From IMG/VR virus record IMGVR_UViG_3300042385_000192, positions 1 to 30,062 of that record: 30,062 nt of DNA; one strand, 5' to 3'. This DNA is from a virus. Made by a program: the position numbers and the translations under genes. Shown one piece after another: positions 21,283 through 28,734 of this stretch; the first letter of the stretch is position 1; each line of letters begins with the position of its first letter. The notes beneath the pieces are model-generated. The model saw only the letters and a program-made list of their open reading frames with translations. It was not told the DNA's origin and ran no database searches.

Positions 21283-22284
21283 ATGATTTTAGACAAAAGT
21301 ATCACGGGAATCCCCACTCAAATGTGGGATGAACTAAAGTATTTCGTTCTTGATGGGCGAAATGTCAACGAACTGAGATTAAACCGTCAGTTGGTAAAAG
21401 AAACTTTGAAAGTTCCTAACCCAAAATGGGCAGGTCGATATCTGACACAGACGAAATATGTTTGGAAGGATGGTTTCTTACCTACTTCAAACTTTGTGTT
21501 TTCACCTAGCTACCTGCTCAACCTTGTGTCAATGTACGTCAATGACTTTGGTTATGTCGTGACCGGTAAGAATGAGAATGGACACTGGCAGTTGTACCGG
21601 TCAGAACTTTCTTGGCAGTTGCCCGATGGGACAACTCACACCGAAAGCGAGAAGTTAATCACGATCGTGATAGATGGAACTGATGTTATGTTTGACGATT
21701 TCGAGAATAAGAATCAATGGTCGTTTGATTGGATTGTGAATGGCAAGAAAACAGTTTTGACCTATGATGTTGGCGAGATTGCTGACATTATGAAAGTGAA
21801 TGAGGACACCGTTCTAGCTTTCCAGAATGACTACTTTACGGGCGAATTTAAAACACCCGACACACACATCACTAACATCTTTCCTGCTTTAGAATGGGAC
21901 GGTAACTTGTTGAAAGGTTCATTCTTTGTCAACGAGACAGAATGGAGCGCGTTCAACTACTCACAACTACGCACCTGCTATGGTACTGCACAAGGAGATT
22001 TCAGAATTACTTGGACATTGTACAATGGATGTGACCGTCCTGCCAACGCTATTGATGCGGATAGTATGGGTAACTTTGGCGAGTGTTGGAAGTCTGCATA
22101 CTTGACAAAAGAAAATGCAGATTCGTTTGTGCTTGATGTCGATTCATTGGCTGACGTTGACTATTCGAAACCTGCACACATCAAGTTCACGATTCACTTT
22201 TTACCGCTTACTGGTAAGGAGTTCCGACTTGAAGCCTATGCTAATTTGAATACAAAGAAAATTAGTTTAACACCTTTCGCTTAA
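21283..22284 (+). CDS. Hypothetical protein after the terminase, last gene of the plus operon
   Basis: This is a 333-residue acidic, aromatic-rich protein, predicted mostly beta after a helical first 60 residues (TGIPTQMWDELKYFVLDGR). There is no signal peptide, membrane segment or catalytic motif that I recognise. The C-terminal half, with SQLRTCYGTAQGDFRITW and KIKFTIHF-like strands, suggests a beta-sandwich. It follows TerL after 25 bases with an A-rich leader and ends seven bases before a strong terminator. An intracellular accessory or a small virion protein are both possible. Confidence 0.6.
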   Translation: MILDKSITGIPTQMWDELKYFVLDGRNVNELRLNRQLVKETLKVPNPKWAGRYLTQTKYVWKDGFLPTSNFVFSPSYLLNLVSMYVNDFGYVVTGKNENGHWQLYRSELSWQLPDGTTHTESEKLITIVIDGTDVMFDDFENKNQWSFDWIVNGKKTVLTYDVGEIADIMKVNEDTVLAFQNDYFTGEFKTPDTHITNIFPALEWDGNLLKGSFFVNETEWSAFNYSQLRTCYGTAQGDFRITWTLYNGCDRPANAIDADSMGNFGECWKSAYLTKENADSFVLDVDSLADVDYSKPAHIKFTIHFLPLTGKEFRLEAYANLNTKKISLTPFA

Positions 22285-22291
22285 ATAATAG

Positions 22292-22324
22292 GTGGGCGTA
22301 ATTAAGTTTGCGCCCACTTTTTTT
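22292..22324 (+). terminator. Strong intrinsic terminator ending the plus operon
   Basis: GTGGGCG (22292-22298) pairs perfectly with CGCCCAC (22311-22317), with a 12-base loop, followed by seven T. It lies immediately after the 333-residue gene and before the spanin-like pair. Confidence 0.88.
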
Positions 22325-22335
22325 AACTTAACATA

Positions 22336-22701
22336 ATGAAACAAATTAACCAGACACACATAGTCATTTTCATCTCAGTAATCCTACTGACTATCTTTTT
22401 CATCTTGCTATCAAATCGAAAGCGTGAAGATTCGTCACCACTTCAAATTGAAATTGAGAAACTCCAAAAGAAAATAGATAAGCAAGATAGAATGATTCAC
22501 GATGCACTTATTGACATCAAAATGATGCGCGATACCGTCTACTTTTACGAATCCAAAAAGCCAATAATCACTAACAATTATTTCAAAAATGAGAAAGTTA
22601 TCCTTACTTCTAACGATAGTATTAATGCTATCATTCGTGAATCAAATCAGCGCGAGTTCGAGCGCAGATACTTTAAGGGTCGATACACTCCAATTAAATA
22701 A
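22336..22701 (+). CDS. Inner-spanin-like protein (N-terminal membrane anchor, coiled coil)
   Basis: This is a 121-residue protein with one N-terminal transmembrane segment (residues 8-25) followed by a basic stop-transfer NRKRE. A heptad-like charged coil comes next (QIEIEKLQKKIDKQDRMIHD), then a polar C-terminus. This is the topology of inner spanins such as Rz, which reach across the periplasm to fuse membranes at the last step of lysis. The next gene starts inside it in another frame (22589-22701), the nested arrangement typical of Rz/Rz1. It follows the plus-operon terminator, so it may depend on readthrough or a late promoter not recognised here. Confidence 0.6.
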   Translation: MKQINQTHIVIFISVILLTIFFILLSNRKREDSSPLQIEIEKLQKKIDKQDRMIHDALIDIKMMRDTVYFYESKKPIITNNYFKNEKVILTSNDSINAIIRESNQREFERRYFKGRYTPIK

Positions 22702-23011
22702 AGACCAAGCATTCAACCTTTGCTACTACTCCCTCGAATATTGGTGGGAGTACGCAAAGCTTCAGGATTCAATTATGATTCAGAAAGATTCAATGCTCAA
22801 GAAGTATGTTGATATCACTGGCATCCAAGCGCAGAAGCAGGACGATATCGAAAGCATCTACAACCTAAAGAAGCAGATTGAGATTGACGAGCAGAACAAG
22901 AAGATGAGTGATGAAATTGATCGTAAAAAGAAATGGCGAAAGCGGACATTTGTCGTGTCTGCAATCGCCATTCTGGAAGGTGTGATAATTTACCTGATAG
23001 TATCAATTTAA
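22589..23011 (+). CDS. Spanin partner candidate with signal peptide and C-terminal membrane segment
   Basis: This 140-residue gene overlaps the previous one by 113 bases in the +1 frame. Residues 1-22 look like a signal peptide (RKLSLLLTIVLMLSFVNQIS) but there is no lipobox cysteine. The middle is a long helical, coiled-coil-like part, and the final ~21 residues are a strong transmembrane segment after KKWRKR. That is unlike an outer spanin, which is lipid-anchored, and unlike a unimolecular spanin, which has a lipobox. It could be a novel envelope-disrupting partner or a membrane protein overlapping by chance. It ends convergently, overlapping the minus-strand 69-residue gene by nine bases. 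Confidence 0.6.
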   Translation: MRKLSLLLTIVLMLSFVNQISASSSADTLRVDTLQLNKDQAFNLCYYSLEYWWEYAKLQDSIMIQKDSMLKKYVDITGIQAQKQDDIESIYNLKKQIEIDEQNKKMSDEIDRKKKWRKRTFVVSAIAILEGVIIYLIVSI

Positions 23012-23212
23012 CCCCATCAACTGCTCATTCTCACTAATCAATTCAAAGTCGTAGAAATATGACTCACTACCTTCTAGTGATACGACATAGATAAGCATTC
23101 CCTTTCGCACAATGTACCCAGTTACAAAACGTAACCGAGTGTCTACATCGCTTCTCGAATAGACAATATCGCCAATGCGATACCTGACTTTGAGATTCAA
23201 ATCTATCATCAT
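23003..23212 (-). CDS. Small hypothetical protein after the metallophosphatase
   Basis: This is a 69-residue protein, mainly beta (VRYRIGDIVYSRSD, then RLRFVTGYIVRKGMLIYVV), reminiscent of small barrel folds such as SH3 or KOW, though I do not claim the family. Its start overlaps the metallophosphatase stop (ATGA), so the two are co-translated. It is the last gene of the minus block and meets the plus-strand spanin-like gene tail to tail. Confidence 0.6.
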   Translation of the reverse strand: MMIDLNLKVRYRIGDIVYSRSDVDTRLRFVTGYIVRKGMLIYVVSLEGSESYFYDFELISENEQLMGLN

Positions 23213-24165
23213 AGTATTTTGCCTTCGTGTATTCTGAAATTCTGCACGTTGAACCCGTCACTACCACGTTTTGTTATGATGGCAAAACCGTGATTGTATT
23301 TCGCAAATGGTGCGTATTCAGGTGTTAATTCACTCAAGCACCCAACACTCCAACACGTAGTCAACTTTCCATTAATATCCTTCTCTGTGTGTTCTGAAGT
23401 TTGGTGCGAATGACCACAAATAGCAGAGGATTTAGCCCTCATATAAAGACCTCGCGCCACGTTCACGGGTGAGAATGTTGACTTACCAAATTCGTGACCG
23501 TGTACCACCGCTAATGAGTTAATACGTGCCAACTGTTTGCCGTGTATAATATCGATTCCAAACTTGTCAAAGCCTAGTAGATTGCTCAACTCAAAATCTT
23601 CAATGCCATCTAGCGCACTTGCGTTCTTTCTGATGTATCTCTCGTAACGTTCCTCGTGGTTACCCATCTTCGCGTAGATTCTTGCTTTAGGAAATTTGAA
23701 ACGCAGGAAAGAAAAGAATTGTTTTGTCAACTGAATCTCTGATCTAAATGAACGCTTGGTTCTGTCTTTCTCAAAACTACTAATTTCATAACAATCGATG
23801 AAGTCACCGCCTAATAAAATAGTGTCGCAGTTCTGCTTCACTCCGTAGTCGATTGCCAGATGTAAAGCTTTAATATCGTGATATGGAATGTGAACATCGA
23901 ACAAGGCAAGAACTTTTCTACCCTCAATATCGATGATGTCTTTCGTTTTGGTATCTGACTTGGGCAAGTGATGCGCCACTGGTATTGATTCATCAAACTT
24001 CTTTGGATTGTTTTTGTTGGTTACGTGTCTGTGATACTTAGAAGCAATATTGCCAAAAGTAGTGTTGTACTTCTTGGCTATTCTTTTTTTAAAGTCAGTA
24101 ATCTTTTCGCCTTCAAGTTGGATTTCAATCTTGAAAACTTCTTCCCATTTTGGAGTGTTAGTCAT
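23209..24165 (-). CDS. Calcineurin-like metallophosphoesterase
   Basis: This 318-residue enzyme, starting at ATG 24165, has all the metal-binding motifs of the family: DVH (Asp90, His92), GGD (119-121), GNHEERYER (Asn169, His170), GHE (223-225) and GHSH (251-254). The first 75 residues form a helical, basic extension with HTH-like character (DFKKRIAKKYNTTFGNIASK). Phage members of this family may hydrolyse phosphodiesters or nucleotides; the substrate is unknown. An upstream ATG at 24207 is rejected because it lies in the terminator and AAGT-repeat region and would add an unrelated hydrophobic start. Its leader ends ACACAATG. Confidence 0.85.
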   Translation of the reverse strand: MTNTPKWEEVFKIEIQLEGEKITDFKKRIAKKYNTTFGNIASKYHRHVTNKNNPKKFDESIPVAHHLPKSDTKTKDIIDIEGRKVLALFDVHIPYHDIKALHLAIDYGVKQNCDTILLGGDFIDCYEISSFEKDRTKRSFRSEIQLTKQFFSFLRFKFPKARIYAKMGNHEERYERYIRKNASALDGIEDFELSNLLGFDKFGIDIIHGKQLARINSLAVVHGHEFGKSTFSPVNVARGLYMRAKSSAICGHSHQTSEHTEKDINGKLTTCWSVGCLSELTPEYAPFAKYNHGFAIITKRGSDGFNVQNFRIHEGKIL

Positions 24166-24196
24166 TGTGTATTTATTAAGTAAGTAAGTAAAAAAC

Positions 24197-24217
24197 AAAA
24201 GGGACAACTGCCCCTTT
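24197..24217 (-). terminator. Terminator overlapping the amidase stop codon
   Basis: AAAGGG (24198-24203) pairs with CCCTTT (24212-24217). On the minus strand TG and then six T follow. The stem contains the amidase stop codon. It separates the lysis genes from the metallophosphatase. Confidence 0.65.
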
Positions 24218-24626
24218 AGATATTTTTGTATTCCGTTTTCGCGTCAAATGAAGGACAAGCTTTAGCCACATTTGGAAAGTCTTTATGTCCTTGAATAATC
24301 GCATTTGGAAACATTGTCTTCAATGCTTTCAGTCTTGTCAGCAGTTGGCGTTTCTGCGCATCTGTTCTATTGTCTGCTGCCTTCCCTAACTTGTTCACGC
24401 CACCGATATAACACACGTTTATAATTGACTTGTTGAAACCTTTAACACCATTCGAAGGTTGAGCGATTGTTAGCAGTTGTGTCTCTTTGCCATCCGCTTC
24501 AATGATGTAATGATAACCAGGGGACTTCCAACCTAGATTCTGCTTCCAATATCTTTGGATTGCTTCGACTTTTGCATCTTGTCCCGTAGCACTGCAATGA
24601 ACTACTATGTGTGTTATTGTTCTCAT
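24216..24626 (-). CDS. Endolysin: N-acetylmuramoyl-L-alanine amidase (T7 lysozyme type)
   Basis: This 136-residue Amidase_2 enzyme cuts the bond between muramic acid and L-alanine in peptidoglycan. Zinc ligands are His10 (VVHCSAT), His114 (GHKDFP) and Cys124 (ACPSFD). Tyr38 (GYHYII) and Lys122 match the catalytic Tyr46 and Lys128 of T7 lysozyme. There is no signal peptide, so release depends on the holin, whose stop it overlaps (ATGA). The length is normal for the single-domain form without a cell-wall binding module, as usual for phages of diderm hosts. Confidence 0.92.
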   Translation of the reverse strand: MRTITHIVVHCSATGQDAKVEAIQRYWKQNLGWKSPGYHYIIEADGKETQLLTIAQPSNGVKGFNKSIINVCYIGGVNKLGKAADNRTDAQKRQLLTRLKALKTMFPNAIIQGHKDFPNVAKACPSFDAKTEYKNI

Positions 24627-25108
24627 TCGTTGTCTATTTGAAATTGTCCTTTTTCATCAAATGATTGTAACCTTTTCAGTATCCACTTGGGCAATAAGTC
24701 AGGTTTAATTGCTCCGATATTTTCAACGATACTAATTGCTTCACGAACTAAAAGAGCTGCATAGCATAGTTCTTCTACCCACAAAAATAGTGACTTAGTA
24801 ATTTCATTGGTACTGAAATTTGTGAGATTGTGAACAACTATCAAAAAGAAAGCATATAGTACACTTTTGATAATCATTCCACCAAACCTTGAACTGCTTA
24901 GAACACTATACTTCCAAGCCTTCCAAATGCCGAGCATAGTATCTATGGCAATCATTATGACCAGATAGATAAGGAAAGACCAATCATCAAAGAAATAAGT
25001 ATTGAAAAACGCTGCCAAACTAGACCAACTGATGGCAATCAATAGCGGCATTTTCATTTTAAGTAAATCAAGATATGGATAAAATATGGATAGCGAATCA
25101 TCTCTCAT
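24623..25108 (-). CDS. Holin (phage_holin_4 / TcdE-like family)
   Basis: This 161-residue membrane protein makes the inner-membrane lesion that frees the amidase. Hydrophobic segments lie at about residues 20-38, 46-64, 74-92 and 107-125. The motif IDTMLGIWKAWK, with Asp and Gly in the second segment, is characteristic of the phage_holin_4 family. The C-terminus is charged. It overlaps the amidase start by four bases, making a classic holin-endolysin pair. It lies five bases after a small basic gene. Confidence 0.82.
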   Translation of the reverse strand: MRDDSLSIFYPYLDLLKMKMPLLIAISWSSLAAFFNTYFFDDWSFLIYLVIMIAIDTMLGIWKAWKYSVLSSSRFGGMIIKSVLYAFFLIVVHNLTNFSTNEITKSLFLWVEELCYAALLVREAISIVENIGAIKPDLLPKWILKRLQSFDEKGQFQIDNE

Positions 25109-25114
25109 AACACG

Positions 25115-25228
25115 TCAATTTTTCTTTTTGTCTGCTATGAATTTTTTAAGTTTAGCTTCAACCTCCTTGCGGATAGCCTTGCCTCTTTTCTTTTTATCGC
25201 CACCACTTGCAGTCGTAGTTGTTATCAT
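25115..25228 (-). CDS. Small basic protein overlapping the connector gene
   Basis: This is a 37-residue frame from ATG 25228 overlapping the end of the connector gene by 35 bases. It encodes a Thr-rich start (ITTTTASGGDKKKRGK) and a very basic helix ending KKFIADKKKN. It is followed six bases later by the holin gene. Small lysine-rich proteins like this occur next to head genes in related phages and may bind DNA. Short length and overlap make it uncertain. Confidence 0.45.
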   Translation of the reverse strand: MITTTTASGGDKKKRGKAIRKEVEAKLKKFIADKKKN

Positions 25229-25769
25229 ATGGGAAGTTTTTTCTAGTAGATACTGAATTGCCAGTGCTGAATACCATCTTACCCCTGCCGTAAACATTCT
25301 TGACTGGAGTGGTATCGGGAAATGAATTGGATGAATATTCAGGGAATGAATTGTTATTGTGACAAAGATAGTCAACCATTTTCTTAGTGTAGTGCAAAGC
25401 CTTTCCACGCGCATCGTCTATTAATCTATCAAGTTCACTTTGTGCAATTACTTCTGAATCTTCACTTGTGCGTTTCACTAACGATCCATTATCTTGACGG
25501 TAGTACATAGCAGGTAAAAGTTCAACCATTACGAACCATACTAACGCTTTACGTATGTATTCATTTCGAAGTGTCAAGTACACACCCGTTATCGATGCAT
25601 CTGCGCTATCATCTTTGATTTTCTCCCACAAGTCAGTACCTAAATACTGCTCGATGTGTAAGTCCTGCGCTAGATAGATAGCCGCATAGATGCGATTAGA
25701 ATCAACCGCACCGTTTACGTTGGTGTACTTCTTTACGTAGTTCTCGTCTATGATACAAATCTCTGCCAT
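25194..25769 (-). CDS. Head-tail connector-like protein
   Basis: This is a 191-residue protein with a helical core (RIYAAIYLAQDLHIEQYLG, then EYIRKALVWFVMVELLPAMY) like gp6/gp15-type connectors and the DUF6712-type proteins found after portals in Bacteroidota phages. The last ~45 residues are Ser/Asn/Pro-rich and probably flexible. Its start overlaps the portal stop (TAATG). Adjacent to the portal, it most likely forms the ring that joins portal and tail. Assignment rests on position and helical pattern. Confidence 0.6.
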   Translation of the reverse strand: MAEICIIDENYVKKYTNVNGAVDSNRIYAAIYLAQDLHIEQYLGTDLWEKIKDDSADASITGVYLTLRNEYIRKALVWFVMVELLPAMYYRQDNGSLVKRTSEDSEVIAQSELDRLIDDARGKALHYTKKMVDYLCHNNNSFPEYSSNSFPDTTPVKNVYGRGKMVFSTGNSVSTRKNFPYDNNYDCKWWR

Positions 25770-27724
25770 TAGTCTATGTTTTTAAGTGAGCCGCGATTCG
25801 GTGTGTTTATTGGTCTTATTGATTCTTTGCCTTTAGGCTTCAAGAAATCAAGTCCGCTATCCTTTACACGCTCGTCGTTTTTAAGTCCGTTGTTTGGTAA
25901 AAATTTACCGTCTTTTCTTTTTCTAAAGTAGATTCTGCGAAGCCAAGAATGGTGACAGTATGCGCCACCTTTCCAAGTGAATATGTCGTATGTGCTTTGT
26001 CCTTCTGCTGCAAATTCTCCGTTCACTCCATTGCTACTCATATCTGCGATGTCCTCATATCTGAACACTCTACCTTTTGAACTATCACCTACCATCTGCT
26101 TACAGAATCTACGAGAGTTAGCACTGATATTTTCAGAGTATTTGTAACGTAACTTGTACAAACCACTATCTCCCCATTCACTCGCCTCATTCGCATTTGC
26201 ATATGAACCGTAAGCCATATTAACGTTCTTCAGTCCTTTGAAGTATTCGAGTTCGTCAGCACTTCCTCCTGCTTCTTCTTCGCTCATCAACTCCCATTCT
26301 TCTTCATCTACTATCTCACCAAGTTCACTCAACTTATTTAGCCACTTGTCTTCTTCTTCAACCGTGAACTCTGGTGCTTCCTTCGTGCAGCAAACTTCAG
26401 TTGCTACTTTTTTTTTTAGGTGAATCGATAACTCTGCCGCTATTGGATTGAAAAAAGATGTTACAACTTCACTCGGTAATCCTATAAATTCAGTTAAGAA
26501 GATAGATGCTTGTTGCTCTGTCAACTTGCCTTCCTGCACCTTTGCGATAATGTCAATAGCTGACATCATTTTAGCATTATCTACACCTATTTCAGCGTCT
26601 GTCTGTTCTTGATTGTTACCTACAATGATAACTGCGCTTGATGAGTTAGCCGCTTGTAGTATTTCTTCAACCGCATCTGTGATAAGTCGTTGAGATGGTT
26701 GGATAACTTGCTCATCAAATATCTTAAGAGCCGTTTCCATTTCATCTTTATTTGAACCCAGTCCACCGCCCTCACGAATACCAAAAAGAAGTGGAGAAGT
26801 GACACGATGCGCAATCATTATGTGACGAGTGCAAGTGTCCTCTAGATATTGATATTGTTTGTCTGCGTCTGTGATTGGAAATGGAGTGAATTCCGCTGCT
26901 CTATCTCTGTTCTCATTGAACATCAAGATAAACTTTCCTGCGTTGACTGCTCCGCTGATATTTCTTTCAATGTCATTGCGTACGATGTCCATTTCTTCTT
27001 GAGTCTCAGGTACTCCATTATTCATCGAAACAACCATAGACGGAAACAGTCCGTTCTGAATATTGTTAACGTGAAATAAAGCTATCTGTCTGCTCAACTC
27101 GATGTAGTTGAGTGACGAAATGTAGTCAGGCTTTCCGTAATAGTTAGCCGTCGAACTGTTCTTGAAACAGAAGTATGCTTGTCTTGGACTGTCTTTCTTG
27201 GTAGCTTCTGAATATAGCGGAATGAATCTAGGAGCGTTTCTTTTACGCTTCAAATTCGCCCAATCATTCGAATACCATACACCATTTATATCTCCATTCT
27301 CGCGGTTGATTCCGATTCTGCAATTCTCAAAAGGCAAATGTTCAACAGATGACAACTCACCGCCTAATGTCCACAACACCTGCCAAAAGAAACCACCGTG
27401 TAGTTCTAGATCAATAGAAGTATTGTCTGTCAACCTATCAAATCCAAGTGATTTAATGAGCGAAGCAGTACCAACATCTTTCGATGTGATACCTTTACCT
27501 GCAATCATTTGAGATATTGAACGTATTAACGAACCGTGTACTGGAGACTGGTCTGCTAACTCAATGCAGTATTGTGGAAATCCGTTTCTATCACCGTAGT
27601 CAACCCATCCTTTTGAGGATTCCTTTTCATCACTTGACACTTGCGTGTAGTTAGATGAAAGTTTGATTGATGTAGTGTTATTAATTAATGATGATATCAT
27701 TTGCTGATGTTGTTTCAACGACAT
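25769..27724 (-). CDS. Portal protein with an extra C-terminal domain
   Basis: This is a 651-residue protein. Residues 1-435 are a PBSX-type portal (QSPVHGSLIRSISQMIAGKG, later GGLGSNKDEMETALKIFDEQ), the dodecameric ring at the capsid vertex. After an A10 run at codons 436-439 come an acidic linker (TVEEEDKWLNKL) and a C-terminal domain, about 525-620, with FCKQMV, EDIADMSSNGVN and GGAYCHHSWLRRIY. The domain has conserved-looking Cys and His residues and is not part of ordinary portals, which end near 440-480 residues. It may be a minor head protein fused on. ATG 27724 overlaps the upstream gene by 44 bases; ATG 27700 is an alternative. Confidence 0.85.
   Translation of the reverse strand: MSLKQHQQMISSLINNTTSIKLSSNYTQVSSDEKESSKGWVDYGDRNGFPQYCIELADQSPVHGSLIRSISQMIAGKGITSKDVGTASLIKSLGFDRLTDNTSIDLELHGGFFWQVLWTLGGELSSVEHLPFENCRIGINRENGDINGVWYSNDWANLKRKRNAPRFIPLYSEATKKDSPRQAYFCFKNSSTANYYGKPDYISSLNYIELSRQIALFHVNNIQNGLFPSMVVSMNNGVPETQEEMDIVRNDIERNISGAVNAGKFILMFNENRDRAAEFTPFPITDADKQYQYLEDTCTRHIMIAHRVTSPLLFGIREGGGLGSNKDEMETALKIFDEQVIQPSQRLITDAVEEILQAANSSSAVIIVGNNQEQTDAEIGVDNAKMMSAIDIIAKVQEGKLTEQQASIFLTEFIGLPSEVVTSFFNPIAAELSIHLKKKVATEVCCTKEAPEFTVEEEDKWLNKLSELGEIVDEEEWELMSEEEAGGSADELEYFKGLKNVNMAYGSYANANEASEWGDSGLYKLRYKYSENISANSRRFCKQMVGDSSKGRVFRYEDIADMSSNGVNGEFAAEGQSTYDIFTWKGGAYCHHSWLRRIYFRKRKDGKFLPNNGLKNDERVKDSGLDFLKPKGKESIRPINTPNRGSLKNID
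26408..26417 (-). other. A10 run in the portal gene, possible slippage site
   Basis: On the minus strand CT is followed by ten A and GTAGC, encoding Leu436-Lys-Lys-Lys439. A slip of -1 reads AGT AGC AAC TGA, and +1 reads straight into TAG. Either would end translation at the boundary between the normal portal and the extra C-terminal domain. Confidence 0.4.
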
Positions 27725-28064
27725 CGAAGTATGTGCCGCCGTCTGTAAGTTCTAAATATCCAATCTCCACTATGCCTACTACGGAAGCATCTTCTTCATC
27801 TGTATTTGTGGACGAATTTTGTCCATAAACGATATACCTATATCTACCTGCTTGTGTAAGTGTGACTGTTGTAACTACGATTCGAGTGTATCCGCTGCCA
27901 TCTGTAACGATAGTGGGAACTTGATTCAACTTGTCTCCAGTCTCACTATTTTCCTCTCGAATAATTGAGAGCATATAATGCGTAAAGTCAGGCAATGTAT
28001 AACGCCCTTCGTAAAGTGACAGATACAATGTCTGACTTGCAGTATTCGGTAAAAGATATACCAT
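27681..28064 (-). CDS. Hypothetical structural protein
   Basis: This is a 127-residue beta-rich protein, probably an Ig-like sandwich (LYLSLYEGRYTLPDFTHYML, then RIVVTTVTLTQAGRYRYIVY). It lies between the tail-tube-like gene and the portal and overlaps the latter. An Ig-like decoration or head-tail interface protein would fit. No family is recognised, and its function is inferred only from neighbours. Confidence 0.55.
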   Translation of the reverse strand: MVYLLPNTASQTLYLSLYEGRYTLPDFTHYMLSIIREENSETGDKLNQVPTIVTDGSGYTRIVVTTVTLTQAGRYRYIVYGQNSSTNTDEEDASVVGIVEIGYLELTDGGTYFDVVETTSANDIIIN

Positions 28065-28080
28065 ATAAAAGACAATATAA

Positions 28081-28114
28081 AGTAGCGGATAAATCTCTCA
28101 ATTCATCCGCTACT
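28081..28114 (-). terminator. Terminator after the tail-tube-like gene
   Basis: AGTAGCGGAT (28081-28090) pairs perfectly with ATCCGCTACT (28105-28114), a 10-bp stem and 14-base loop. On the minus strand TTTATATTGTCTTTT follows, a moderate U-rich tail. It lies between the tail-tube-like gene and the next gene. Confidence 0.7.
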
Positions 28115-28124
28115 AATTTACGAA

Positions 28125-28664
28125 TTAATCTTCGATTGTGATAGTGCCGAATGTAGCATTATCGAAAGGAACAGTAGTATAATTCTCCAAACGTGGAGCG
28201 CGATATCTGTCCTCTGCTGAAAGAGTTAAAGTGTAACCGTTCAAGTCACCTTTTGCAGCACCCGTTGAACCGTTACCACCGCTAACAAGTACACCTTCCT
28301 GCGTACCAACCATCCAAATATTTCTGTTTGCATCTTCAACGAAAACAACCCAACGACCATAAGCCAAGTTTTGAAGTTCTTGCTGCGCAGTGTGAGAAAG
28401 TTCTTTCAATGAAGCAGAGATTGTAGATGTCCAAAACACAGAACCCGTATCAAGGTTTGCAGTTGTTTCTTCTACCCAATTTCCCGTGTTACGGTGTGGC
28501 ACGTATTTGTAGATAGTCATTGTAGGCAATACCTCAACTTGACCGCTAGTAGCATCGTAAGCAACACCTGCTACTACATCTTCCCAATCAGCAAAATAAA
28601 GAGCCTTTACCCCACCGATTGTATCATTACATCCAAGACCAAATCCTCTAGTTAAATTACACAT
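28125..28664 (-). CDS. Probable major tail (tube) protein
   Basis: This is a 179-residue beta-rich protein beginning CNLTRGFGLGCNDTIGGVKA, with ISASLKELSHTAQQELQNLA in the middle and GYTLTLSAEDRYRAPRLENY near the end. Size, beta pattern and location straight after the major capsid gene fit a tail-tube protein, which polymerises around the tape measure. The A10-containing leader (28671-28680) and flanking terminators suggest expression separate from its neighbours and at high level. Similar proteins are often annotated as structural in Bacteroidota phages; tube identity is probable, not proven. Confidence 0.6.
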   Translation of the reverse strand: MCNLTRGFGLGCNDTIGGVKALYFADWEDVVAGVAYDATSGQVEVLPTMTIYKYVPHRNTGNWVEETTANLDTGSVFWTSTISASLKELSHTAQQELQNLAYGRWVVFVEDANRNIWMVGTQEGVLVSGGNGSTGAAKGDLNGYTLTLSAEDRYRAPRLENYTTVPFDNATFGTITIED

Positions 28665-28680
28665 AGTATTTTTTTTTTAA

Positions 28681-28715
28681 TAAAAAAACGGATGGGTGTT
28701 TAACGCCCACCCGTT
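28681..28715 (-). terminator. Terminator after the major capsid gene
   Basis: AACGGATGGG (28687-28696) pairs with CCCACCCGTT (28706-28715) with one mismatch and a nine-base loop. On the minus strand seven T follow. It lies 20 bases past the capsid stop and should reduce readthrough into the tail tube. Confidence 0.8.
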
Positions 28716-28734
28716 CTTTAAGTTATTATTTCAA

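Noticed and set aside
24174-24191. Short tandem repeat (AAGT) before the metallophosphatase, considered as phase-variable
   Set aside because: Only about four units, outside coding sequence and with no promoter box around it.
24166-24207. Upstream ATG adding 14 residues to the metallophosphatase
   Set aside because: The added part lies over the AAGT tandem repeat and terminator tail, and the ATG at 24165 has the typical ACACAATG leader.
25115-25414. A 99-codon minus frame overlapping the connector gene
   Set aside because: Its first two thirds lie inside the connector gene in another frame. Only the last 37 codons from ATG 25228 look real.
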